From: Calditrichota bacterium
Lineage (GTDB): Bacteria > Zhuqueibacterota > Zhuqueibacteria > Thermofontimicrobiales > Thermofontimicrobiaceae
NCBI GenBank assembly: GCA_013152715.1
Contig: JAADFU010000002.1
Location: 1 to 64,000 of the forward strand
Reading direction: 5' to 3'
Length of the DNA stretch: 64,000 nt
The notes under the pieces are model-generated. The model did not search any database and was not told the DNA's origin. It saw nothing but the letters and a program-made list of their open reading frames with translations. A program made the position numbers and the translations under genes. Below, piece after piece: positions 8,628 to 17,062 of the stretch (positions are counted from its first letter, which is position 1; each line of letters begins with the position of its first letter).

Positions 8628-10484
8628 TTAATTTATTTTCTGTTCTTCTATCCGACGAATTTTTTCCCGAACTTCTTCGAGATAAATGGAATCGGGATAA
8701 TTCACCAACACGTGCTCGTACGCTTTCATCGCGTTTGTTTTGTCCTGAAATCCCTGCGCGTAAATGTCGCCAATTCGTTTTTGCGCCAGGTCCGCCAGCA
8801 GACTTTGCGGCACTTCCTCGATCACACGCTCAAAATCAGAAAGCGCAGAGGCATATTTTTTATTTTGAAAATGAATTTCTCCCAATTTGACAAGGATGCG
8901 ATCTTTCATTTGCGCCCCGTTTTTCGATGTGAGCATTTTCTTCAAAATATCAATCGCCCGAGAAAATTCTCTCTGCTCCGTTTTCAGTTCCGCACGCGCA
9001 AAATTTTTCAACACTTCTTTTTGTTGACTATTTTCCTGAATGAGCATGACGTACTCAATGGCATCGTTCACAAAAAGGCCCTCATTCTTTTGCGGCACAA
9101 AAATCGGCGCATCAATGATTTCCTGAAAAATCTTTTGCGCGGCGTCAAATTCCCCCAACCAAAAATTTACCCGCGCTTGGTTAAATTTGGCTCTCATGCG
9201 ATTGGTCTTCCTAAGGTCTGAGCGCTTCAAAATTTGCCCGAACCATTTCAGCGCCGGCTTCAGTTCATCTCTTTGAATGTAACAATCCCCAATGCGAAAA
9301 CGCGCCTGAATGTCCAGGGAATTCGCCGGCTTCAAATTTAGTACCCGGCGAAATGATTTTTCAGCCCCCACCGGATCGTTCAAATCCTCCAACTGAATTT
9401 CCCCGATACGAAAATAGCACGTTTTTTCAATCTCCCGGTTCTTCCTTTCAACCGCCACTCTTTCATAGTGAGCGATGGCTTCGGGAAATTGTTTCAACCG
9501 TCGCAGACACTGGCCTATGCCCAATTCCGCGCTTGCGGCGTACGAAGATTTCGGATAACGCTGCGCCACCAAGCGAAATCCTTGTAACGCATATTCAAAA
9601 GCACCGTCATTCAGGGCATTTTGGGCGAACTGATACAATTCTCGGCCTAATCGGTTTTTTTCTGATTTTTTTCGAGTCAAAATATATTCGTCAATCGCAG
9701 TGTATTCGCTCAGCGCCGCCTGATAATTTGCCGTGCGGAAATAGGATGCTGCCAGCAAATGCCGGAGCTGCACGTTTTTGGGATTTTTTTTCACCCGCTC
9801 TTGCAAAATTTTAACAATGTCCTCGGCATAGTCGGGATTTGACGCCAGAGAGATGATATTGGATTCAACAAAAGAATATTGTTTCGGGAATGCTTCCAAA
9901 TAGCTCAAATACTGTCGCGCGGCATTGAGATAGTCCATTTGCGAGCGATAAACATTTGCCATGTCGATTAAAAAAAGACGTTTATTTTTCAATCGTTTTT
10001 GTCCCAAACGATAAACTTGGATCGCCCGATCGAATTGCGAATTCTTCTGCATCGCCAACGCCACAATTTGATAACTGCTCTGGCTTTTAGGTCTGGCCGC
10101 TAAAATCTGATCCCAGACAGCAAATGCCTCATCTTCCCGCCCCATCTTGAAATAAACATCTCCCAAATCCGCTTGCACCAAATCTGATTTTGTGAATTGG
10201 AGCATCTGTTTGACCGTGCTCTCCGCTTCAGCAAAACGCCCCAGCCGAATGAGATTGTTCAACACGCCGCGATAGTAATTGATATTTGTCCGCGAGTTAT
10301 TCCACAATTGCCGATACACATCAAGCGAAAGGTCGAACCGGCCTATTTGTTCAAGATTTCTCGCCCGCAGCAAAAGCTGCTCGTTATATTTTCGCTGGGC
10401 ATCATTTTGCTGAGCCAACGAAACATTTGCCAGCAAAAGCAACGCGCTAATTATGATTCGGAATTGTATTTTCATCGGCCGCAT
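8628..10484 (-). CDS. Secreted TPR-repeat protein
   Basis: This 618-residue protein begins with a signal peptide (hydrophobic ISALLLLANVSLAQ, cleavage near residue 25). It then consists almost entirely of degenerate tetratricopeptide helices. Clear units include the ones around AELGIGQCLRRLKQFPEAIAHY and the C-terminal LVKLGEIHFQNKKYASALSDF region. It resembles YbgF/BamD-like periplasmic TPR scaffolds, and a protein-protein role is inferred. The first ATG (10484) overlaps the end of the DUF4175 gene by 38 nt; an ATG at 10475 is equally plausible, as neither has a good ribosome binding site. The overlap suggests coupled translation with the DUF4175 protein. Confidence 0.85.
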   Translation of the reverse strand: MRPMKIQFRIIISALLLLANVSLAQQNDAQRKYNEQLLLRARNLEQIGRFDLSLDVYRQLWNNSRTNINYYRGVLNNLIRLGRFAEAESTVKQMLQFTKSDLVQADLGDVYFKMGREDEAFAVWDQILAARPKSQSSYQIVALAMQKNSQFDRAIQVYRLGQKRLKNKRLFLIDMANVYRSQMDYLNAARQYLSYLEAFPKQYSFVESNIISLASNPDYAEDIVKILQERVKKNPKNVQLRHLLAASYFRTANYQAALSEYTAIDEYILTRKKSEKNRLGRELYQFAQNALNDGAFEYALQGFRLVAQRYPKSSYAASAELGIGQCLRRLKQFPEAIAHYERVAVERKNREIEKTCYFRIGEIQLEDLNDPVGAEKSFRRVLNLKPANSLDIQARFRIGDCYIQRDELKPALKWFGQILKRSDLRKTNRMRAKFNQARVNFWLGEFDAAQKIFQEIIDAPIFVPQKNEGLFVNDAIEYVMLIQENSQQKEVLKNFARAELKTEQREFSRAIDILKKMLTSKNGAQMKDRILVKLGEIHFQNKKYASALSDFERVIEEVPQSLLADLAQKRIGDIYAQGFQDKTNAMKAYEHVLVNYPDSIYLEEVREKIRRIEEQKIN

Positions 10485-13400
10485 TTTTCTTGATTAGTGC
10501 TTCAAAATATTTTTTAATTAATTGCTGATAATCTTTGGAATAGCCTTCTTTCAAAGCGCGTAACAAATCTTTTTGCATGGACTGCATTTTTTCTCCCAGA
10601 TTTGCCGGTAATTTTCCCGGGTTCACCGCCGGATAAAATTTGCCCGTTTCAGCGCGCCGCTTGCGACTGAAATCCTGTCGCCGCGCTGACCGCTGTGCAT
10701 CCAAAAGCCGTTGCAAAATTTTTTGCTGGCGCTGAATAGTGTGCCTGTTCACTCTCTTTGCCTGCAAATCTTTCACAACATCATCCATCTGTTTTCCGAT
10801 GCCGTCTAATCTGCCTAAAATATCTGATCGTTCACCAAATTCTTTTTGCAGTTGTTCCATCGTTTTGCGCAACGCCTGTTGCTGTGCCGCCAAACGAGCC
10901 ATTTGCGCCTGTTGACTCAGAGAAAATGGAATTTGTCCCGGTCCCATTTGCAAAGTCTGCTGATTGATGCCCTGCTGCTTGCCAGACATTTGCGCTAATT
11001 TTTGCATCATCTCTTCCAGTCCGGTAGCGGACTGCGCATTCGCCAAATCTTTCATGGCAGACATCATCTGTTTTGCCGCATCGTTCAAACTGAGCATTGC
11101 GCGCTGCTGATTTCTGCCGCTCTGTCCGATATTTCTCTGCTCGAATTGCGACAGCGCCTGAGACATGAACTGCATCGCCTGGCCCACAGCGCGCGCCATT
11201 TGCGGAGAGACAAAAAATGTTTTCTGCGACAAACCAGCCATTTTGTCTGCATTGCGATTCACCGCATTCAAAATGTTTTGCTGCTGATCTGCGATTTTAT
11301 TCAATTGCGGACTATTGGGACTCAATTTCTCCGTTTTTTTGAGCAATTGTTCCTGGCGGTCAGACAGCAAAACAAAATTATGAGTCAGACGCCGCAGCTC
11401 GCGCATGATTTCCCGCTTCTGTTTTTGGATCATTTGCTGCTTCGCCTGATTCATGTTACTCAGCATGTTAGAAAGAGAATTCATCGCCTTCTGCGAACGA
11501 CTTTGCGCTTCCTGCTGATTTCCCGCGCGCAACTGTTTTCCGACCTGACTCATGTTTTCCAGCAAACCTTCTCGCTTCGCCTGCTCCAACAATGCCTCAA
11601 GCGCCTCGTCCGGCATGTCCGGAAATTCTTTCATGGCGTCTGCCAACTGCTGAGTGTCGTCCATCAGGTTGCTGGTTTTCTCTTTCGCCTTTTGCTGATT
11701 CTGACAAATTTTGTCGGTCTCGTTCTGGTCAATATTTTTGTTAAGCTGCTCACTGATTTTTTGCTGTTCATTGATGAGTTGCTCCATTTTGCGCGCCAGC
11801 TCATCCATCTTTTGTTCTATTTGAATGCGTTTAAAAATTTCCAGCGTTTTTTCAATATTCTTTAAAAATTCTTCCTGAGAAAAATTCAACTGCTCCATCG
11901 CCTGTTTGATCAGTTCAGGGTCCATTTTCTCAGCCGCTTGCTGCAATTTCTTCAGCGCCTCTTTCAATTCATCGGTCAAAATCTCCTGCAATAAATTCTG
12001 CAACTCTGCGTATTTTTTCAACGTTTCCAGGCTGACGAGATCATTTTTCTCCATGCGCTCAAGCATTTGATCCAATTGCTGCTGCACTTCCGCGAGCGAT
12101 TTTTCTACATCTTTCTGATTTTTCAGCACATCGTTGACTTGCTGCTTTTGCTCCCATTTCATTTCGGGATTTTTCTTCAGCTCCTGCACCAATTTGTCAA
12201 TGTCCTGCTTGAGCGCTTTGCTTTTTTCGTACAAACCCTCGACGCTCTGATAAGTCTCCTCCTGTTCGGAATTTGCCGCAGCGTAAATTTCTTCCAGCGT
12301 TGGAAATCTCGCGGAATAAATCATCGATTTCATGCTTTTGGGACCGGAAATATCGTCGTTGTCAAAAACCTCGGCAAAATAACGCACGATATCTCCGGGA
12401 AACAAATTCAACGGAGTCAATTCCCAGACAAAGTCATTGAACAATTTTGTCTTTTGAAAAACCTCATATTTCAGCGGCAAAAACTGCCACGTTGTGTCTT
12501 GGTTGGGCGAATCAGAACGAAGAATTTTGTAGCCCAAGCGCAGCGCTGTAAATCCGAAATCATCCTCGGCCTCGATTTGCAGCGGCAGCACTAAATCTTC
12601 AGACAAATCTACGTCCTGGCCGGGTACTTTAATCGTGATCGTGGGATAGACATCTTCAATGATGGAAATGCGATACCGGATGGGATCTTTATTTTCCATT
12701 TCCTCGGCATCTTTCAGACGAATAAAATAAACCCCCGAATCGCGCACGCGAAATCCGCCCTGAGCGCGCATTCCGGAGAGGGACAAAGAAAATTCTTTTT
12801 TTTCATTCAAAACAATCTTCGCGCTTGTCAAAATTTTATTCGCCGCGATTTTCAACGAAGCGTATGAACCGCGCAGACAACTAAAGTCACCGACATTTTC
12901 TTCCAACGGCGTTGCTTTCATTCCCGAATATGTCGGAGGAATAATTGTCACCTTGAGCTGCCGAATCAACGGTAACTCCACAACATCGAGTTGAAAACGG
13001 GCGCTGTTGTTCTCTTTTGCCGAAAAATAATAAATTGTCGTGTCCTGAATGTGCGGAATGGTGTAGTAAAACTCACTTCCGTTTTTGGCAGTCAACGGAT
13101 ATTCCTGGTGAAACGCGCCGTGGATACCTTCCAGATGCAGGGAAATTTCATCAATTCGCTCCCCCGTCACTCGCGCTGAAATGGCGACAGATTCATTTTT
13201 TATGACCCGCCCGTTACCTGGCGTTACTTCAAAACTAATTTTCGGCGCATTTTTGAATGGCGTTCGCGGATGCAATAACCGATTTGCAGCACTTGAAAAC
13301 GAAGAAGAAAAAACGATTTGCAAAAAAAGAAAACCGACCAGTGCAATTGACAGAAACTTTCCCCACTGCATCGCCGGACGCCAGGAAACTGCCTCGAGGA

Positions 13401-13845
13401 ATTTTTTTTCTTTTGTCTGTTCGTAAATTTCTTCAACGCTCAAATCCGTCAGCTCGGACGACAGACCAAGTTCAGCATCGTCCCGCAGCCGAAAAACCTG
13501 AAGCGCATTAGCAAGACGATCGGAAATGCCGGGAAAATGACCCCCGATTTGCCGGGCAACTTCTACATCCTTGGGCTTATTTCGGGCCAACACAAGCGAC
13601 AGCAAAGGCCTAATCAAAAAATAAACAGCCGCGGCCAATGCGCCAAGCACCAATACAACCATCAGCACGGTTCTTCCCATCGTGTCAAAACGGAAGACTG
13701 ACTCCAAAATCTGCATCAGCAAAAAAGCGAGTGTAAGAAGAAAAACGAAAATAATACTACTTTTGACAAGCTCAATGATTTTGCTTTTCCGCCGAACCGC
13801 GCCGATTCTTTCCAATAAATTTTGATATTTTTCCTGAACAGTCAT
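10447..13845 (-). CDS. DUF4175-like large membrane protein with long coiled coils
   Basis: From the ATG at 13845 this protein has about 1132 residues. The frame is open further upstream, but that part lies inside the preceding DUF4159 gene. Two transmembrane helices lie at about 29-48 and 58-78, and a third near 170-190. A beta-rich, Ig-like extracytoplasmic part (about 200-500) follows. The second half is an extremely Gln/Lys/Glu/Met-rich coiled-coil region (about 530-1100). This layout matches DUF4175 family proteins, whose function is unknown. It begins 7 nt after the DUF4159 stop, with GGGGAG just before the start. A mechanical or scaffolding role at the envelope is inferred only. Confidence 0.82.
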   Translation of the reverse strand: MTVQEKYQNLLERIGAVRRKSKIIELVKSSIIFVFLLTLAFLLMQILESVFRFDTMGRTVLMVVLVLGALAAAVYFLIRPLLSLVLARNKPKDVEVARQIGGHFPGISDRLANALQVFRLRDDAELGLSSELTDLSVEEIYEQTKEKKFLEAVSWRPAMQWGKFLSIALVGFLFLQIVFSSSFSSAANRLLHPRTPFKNAPKISFEVTPGNGRVIKNESVAISARVTGERIDEISLHLEGIHGAFHQEYPLTAKNGSEFYYTIPHIQDTTIYYFSAKENNSARFQLDVVELPLIRQLKVTIIPPTYSGMKATPLEENVGDFSCLRGSYASLKIAANKILTSAKIVLNEKKEFSLSLSGMRAQGGFRVRDSGVYFIRLKDAEEMENKDPIRYRISIIEDVYPTITIKVPGQDVDLSEDLVLPLQIEAEDDFGFTALRLGYKILRSDSPNQDTTWQFLPLKYEVFQKTKLFNDFVWELTPLNLFPGDIVRYFAEVFDNDDISGPKSMKSMIYSARFPTLEEIYAAANSEQEETYQSVEGLYEKSKALKQDIDKLVQELKKNPEMKWEQKQQVNDVLKNQKDVEKSLAEVQQQLDQMLERMEKNDLVSLETLKKYAELQNLLQEILTDELKEALKKLQQAAEKMDPELIKQAMEQLNFSQEEFLKNIEKTLEIFKRIQIEQKMDELARKMEQLINEQQKISEQLNKNIDQNETDKICQNQQKAKEKTSNLMDDTQQLADAMKEFPDMPDEALEALLEQAKREGLLENMSQVGKQLRAGNQQEAQSRSQKAMNSLSNMLSNMNQAKQQMIQKQKREIMRELRRLTHNFVLLSDRQEQLLKKTEKLSPNSPQLNKIADQQQNILNAVNRNADKMAGLSQKTFFVSPQMARAVGQAMQFMSQALSQFEQRNIGQSGRNQQRAMLSLNDAAKQMMSAMKDLANAQSATGLEEMMQKLAQMSGKQQGINQQTLQMGPGQIPFSLSQQAQMARLAAQQQALRKTMEQLQKEFGERSDILGRLDGIGKQMDDVVKDLQAKRVNRHTIQRQQKILQRLLDAQRSARRQDFSRKRRAETGKFYPAVNPGKLPANLGEKMQSMQKDLLRALKEGYSKDYQQLIKKYFEALIKKNAADENTIPNHN

Positions 13846-13852
13846 CTCTCCC

Positions 13853-14533
13853 CTAATGCGTGAGCGCATAAACAATAATGTTGGTGCCCATTTTGAAAGC
13901 CTCTCTGCGAACTTCTTCCGGATCGCCGTGAACTTCTGGATCCACCCAGCCGTCTGAAATGTTTGTGTTGAAAGAGTAAAACACGACCATTCTGCCCTCA
14001 TGGAAAAAGGCATACCCGTGAGGCGGACCGCCATAGTGTTCGTGAATCTTGGGCAAGCCGCTGCTAAATTGAAACTGGCAATGATAAATCGGATGACTGA
14101 ACGGCAGCTCGACCAGTTCTTTGTCGGGAAAAACTTTTTTCATCGCTGCGCGAAAAAATTTATCCATACCATAATCATCGTCCGCGTACAAAAAGCCCCC
14201 GTGCGTCAGGTAATTTCTCAATCGTGCTGCCTCTTCGTCAGAAAACTCGATTCTGCCGTGGCCTGTCATAAAAATAACGGGATAAGAAAACAATTCCTGA
14301 TCCATAATTCCCACGCGTTGCTCATCTTCAGCCACTTGCAGCGTGGTGTGCTGTTTCATGAATTGAAGCAAGTTTGGTATGGCTGACGGGTCATTGTACC
14401 AGTCGCCGCCGCCGCGATATTTCAACCGCCCCACAGTAAACTTGCTGGACGGCTCGCGCAACTGAGCGAACAGAGCCGGCGCTGAAAACAAAATTAACAA
14501 GGCAACAATTGTCTTTTTCCAATGAATAGACAT
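13853..14533 (-). CDS. DUF4159 domain protein, secreted
   Basis: The product has 226 residues with a signal peptide ending near ALFAQ. It then carries the DUF4159 signature: FTVGRLKYRGGGDWY, the segment MTGHGRIEFSDEE, the LRNYLTHGGFLYADD loop, and a late YYSFN-like segment (VVFYSFNTNISDGW). The fold is thought to be related to class I glutamine amidotransferases, but no catalytic Cys is evident. The ATG at 14533 is preferred because AGAAG lies six bases upstream; a TTG two codons earlier is too close to it. DUF4159 genes are often next to DUF4175 and MoxR/BatA-type genes; here only DUF4175 is adjacent. Confidence 0.85.
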   Translation of the reverse strand: MSIHWKKTIVALLILFSAPALFAQLREPSSKFTVGRLKYRGGGDWYNDPSAIPNLLQFMKQHTTLQVAEDEQRVGIMDQELFSYPVIFMTGHGRIEFSDEEAARLRNYLTHGGFLYADDDYGMDKFFRAAMKKVFPDKELVELPFSHPIYHCQFQFSSGLPKIHEHYGGPPHGYAFFHEGRMVVFYSFNTNISDGWVDPEVHGDPEEVRREAFKMGTNIIVYALTH

Positions 14534-14567
14534 TGACAACTTCTTTCGAGAAAATTATTTGTCTGTT

Positions 14568-14771
14568 TTACTCAAAATCATTTCTCACAAAAAGAGAACA
14601 TTCTATTTTACTGAACAGCAAATTCATCTGTTCCCTGTTTCCTTTTGATTTGCCTTCTAAAATCACAATGATCTTTTTTTGTAAACAAGACTCAATAGAT
14701 TTAGCCCCATACAAAGTAAGCCCTGTGGATAACAGAATCCAAGGGCTTGTCTTCGCCAAAGAATTTTTCAT
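14568..14771 (-). CDS. Small uncharacterised protein
   Basis: A 67-codon ORF begins 9 nt after the SurA stop and ends about 34 nt before the DUF4159 start, filling the gap in a tightly packed operon. That spacing is the main evidence that it is real; no clear Shine-Dalgarno sequence is seen. The peptide has one hydrophobic stretch (WILLSTGLTLYGA) and a KKIIVILEGKSKGN segment. The beta-alpha pattern faintly recalls L7Ae-like RNA-binding proteins, but I would not assign that. Confidence 0.45.
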   Translation of the reverse strand: MKNSLAKTSPWILLSTGLTLYGAKSIESCLQKKIIVILEGKSKGNREQMNLLFSKIECSLFVRNDFE

Positions 14772-14780
14772 AATCGAAAA

Positions 14781-16100
14781 TCAATTCAGAAGCAAACTGC
14801 GGTAATCAGAATCTTTCATTTTTATTTCAACGTAAACATTTTTCTTATAATCATCCAGCCATTTCTGAAACTCTCTCTGCTGTTTAATTTTCAGCGCCCA
14901 GGCTTCCAATTGATCCCAATCTTTTTCAATGGAGATCTTTCTCGCATCCTGTCTGTCGTTTAATTTTAAAATATGCCAGCCGAATCGCGTTTTAAAAGGC
15001 TGGGAAATTTCTCCCACTTCAAGCGACTCTATCACATTCTTAAATTCTTTTTCCTGCAAATTGTCAACTTCAAACTTCCCCAAATGACCGCCCTGATCCC
15101 GGCTCGTTTCGTCGTCGGAATATTTTTTAGCGATCTCCGCGAAATCAGCACCCGGCTCGTCGAGCATTTTTCTTATTTTCAAGGCTTTTTCGTAGGTGCG
15201 TTTTTCGTCCTCTTTTGTCGGCTGCAACAAAATGAGCAAATGGCGCACGTTGATTTTGTCGCCGCGACGTTCGATGCATTGAATAATGTGATAGCCAAAA
15301 CGCGTCTTTACAATATCGGAAATTTCTCCGGGCTTCAACATGAAAGCGACTTCTTCAAATTCCGGTACAAAATCGCCGCGCTGAATGAAACCCAATTCTC
15401 CGCCACGCGCTTTGCTGCCTGGATCTTCTGAGTATTGTCGACACAACTCAGCAAAATCTTCGCCCGCCTGAATTCGTTTTTGCAATTCCTTGATTCTCGC
15501 TAGTGCTTCTTTTTCCGCAGCTTCTCCGGGTTTGACATTCAATAAAATATGACTGATGTCCACTGTTTCTTTTATTTCAGGAATACTGTCCTTCATTGTC
15601 TTGTAAAATTCTTCCACTTCGCGACGTGAGATAGTTATTTTCTGAGACATCGTTCCGCGTAGTCGCTCCACCCTTAAATTATTTCTCACATCATCGCGAA
15701 ATTTGCGTTTTATCTTTCCAATAGACATGCCTAATTGTTTTTCCAATTCAGCTTCAGAACCCACTCTTTTAATCATATTCTTGATTTGTTCCTCAAGCAC
15801 GCTGTCTACTTGGCGTTCATCAACCTCAACGCTATCCTCTTCCGCCTTCGCCAGCAAAATTTTCTGATTGATCAAATTCTGCAACGTCCGCTTTTCCAGT
15901 TGTACAAATTTATCCGGATTTTTTCTCGGGTCAATTCCTAACTGAAAAGCCATGTTGAGGGAATACTGTGTCAGCTCTGAAGATAAAATAACATCATCTT
16001 CGACAATCGCGGCGATTCTATCAATTACCTGCTGAGAAAATAACCCGTTGACAGTACCCACGCAAAGAAGAATCGCCCATAAAAATATTTTGTTTTTCAT
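14781..16100 (-). CDS. surA: SurA-type periplasmic peptidyl-prolyl isomerase/chaperone
   Basis: This 439-residue exported protein has the SurA order: signal peptide, a SurA_N helical domain (VIDRIAAIVEDDVILSSEL), then two parvulin domains. The first contains ISHILLN and a GGELGFIQRGDFVPEFE stretch and ends RFGYHIIQ. The second contains VRHLLILLQP and GGHLGKF and ends RFGWHILKL. SurA escorts unfolded outer-membrane proteins across the periplasm. I prefer the ATG at 16100, which has GGAG nine bases upstream, over one seven codons earlier (16121) with no binding site. It is the third foldase gene in a row and probably serves the many outer-membrane and secreted proteins encoded nearby. Confidence 0.88.
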   Translation of the reverse strand: MKNKIFLWAILLCVGTVNGLFSQQVIDRIAAIVEDDVILSSELTQYSLNMAFQLGIDPRKNPDKFVQLEKRTLQNLINQKILLAKAEEDSVEVDERQVDSVLEEQIKNMIKRVGSEAELEKQLGMSIGKIKRKFRDDVRNNLRVERLRGTMSQKITISRREVEEFYKTMKDSIPEIKETVDISHILLNVKPGEAAEKEALARIKELQKRIQAGEDFAELCRQYSEDPGSKARGGELGFIQRGDFVPEFEEVAFMLKPGEISDIVKTRFGYHIIQCIERRGDKINVRHLLILLQPTKEDEKRTYEKALKIRKMLDEPGADFAEIAKKYSDDETSRDQGGHLGKFEVDNLQEKEFKNVIESLEVGEISQPFKTRFGWHILKLNDRQDARKISIEKDWDQLEAWALKIKQQREFQKWLDDYKKNVYVEIKMKDSDYRSLLLN

Positions 16101-16123
16101 CAAAAAAATCTCCATTATCAAAA

Positions 16124-16987
16124 TTATGGCATTTTTTTCGCGGCAGCAGAATCACCGTACATTTGATTAATAAAAGATTCGTTCTTTTCCACTGCAATTT
16201 TTTGACGCAGATCAGAAATCAAACTGCGATATGCCTGTTTCTTTTTGCCGGCGCGCAAACGTTCATAAATTTGATTCTTGACATCATCAAATTTTCGAAA
16301 GGTGCCTCTTTCTCGCCTGGCTAATATTTTAAAAATATGATAACCAAATTCTGATTTGATCGGCCGGGTCACAGAACCAACGCGATACGAAAAAACCTTG
16401 TTCGCGACCTCCCGAACAACGTCGTCCTTATTAAAATAACCTAAATCGATTCGACCGCGGTCACGATAATCGACAGACAAATCTCGCGCCACCTTTTCGA
16501 AGTCCTCGCCGGCACCGATGCGTTTTAGCGCCTGATTTGCGATCTCAATCGTCGGCGCCAGTATGTGCAAAGCGTGGATTTCGGTCTTGGGAACAATAAA
16601 AGTGTCTTTATTTTTTTGGTAAAACGCCAACGCTTCATCCTCTGAAACTTGAGCGTCTTTGGTCAATAAATAACTTTCTAAAAATTTCCGCACCAAGAGC
16701 TCTTTTTTCATCTTTTCCAATTCCTGGAAATAATCCGCGTCCAAATCCATTCCCATTTTCACTGCCGCCTGATATAAAAGCTCCTGATCTATCCATTGCT
16801 GGATATAAATACCAACTTCCTCGTGCGACATTTTTCCCTTCAAATTATCCGGAATCTCTCGCGATAACATGCCCCAGGTCAACTTTTCGTTGCCAACACT
16901 TACAATAACTTGTTTCGATTCTTCTTTTTTCTTGGAGCAGGCAAAAAATGAAACAATTAACAGGAAAATAAAAAATCGGGTTTTCAT
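16124..16987 (-). CDS. Lipoprotein of the parvulin/SurA family
   Basis: The product has 287 residues. It starts with a lipoprotein signal peptide ending FFAC (Cys about residue 17) and then Lys/Glu-rich linker. A SurA_N-like helical part follows (about 25-130), then one parvulin domain (about 140-235) with EIHALHILAP, a GRIDLGYFNKDDV stretch and FGYHIFKI. It resembles PrsA-type foldases. It lies between the larger parvulin lipoprotein and SurA, with its stop 3 nt before the earlier possible SurA start. It is probably attached to the inner membrane, facing the periplasm. Confidence 0.85.
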   Translation of the reverse strand: MKTRFFIFLLIVSFFACSKKKEESKQVIVSVGNEKLTWGMLSREIPDNLKGKMSHEEVGIYIQQWIDQELLYQAAVKMGMDLDADYFQELEKMKKELLVRKFLESYLLTKDAQVSEDEALAFYQKNKDTFIVPKTEIHALHILAPTIEIANQALKRIGAGEDFEKVARDLSVDYRDRGRIDLGYFNKDDVVREVANKVFSYRVGSVTRPIKSEFGYHIFKILARRERGTFRKFDDVKNQIYERLRAGKKKQAYRSLISDLRQKIAVEKNESFINQMYGDSAAAKKMP

Positions 16988-17062
16988 TTATTTTAACATC
17001 CTTTAGCTTTCTAAAATTTTGCAAAATCTCTTTTATTAATAAAGAAAAAGACTACTCCTTCT

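Noticed and set aside
11002-11865. 287-codon plus-strand ORF
   Set aside because: It is the antisense shadow of the Gln-rich coiled-coil part of the DUF4175 gene; its His/Leu/Arg-rich sequence follows from CAG/CAA-rich codons.
13846-14034. N-terminal extension of the DUF4175 protein
   Set aside because: It overlaps the conserved 3' half of the DUF4159 gene in another frame; the ATG at 13845 fits the intergenic spacing.
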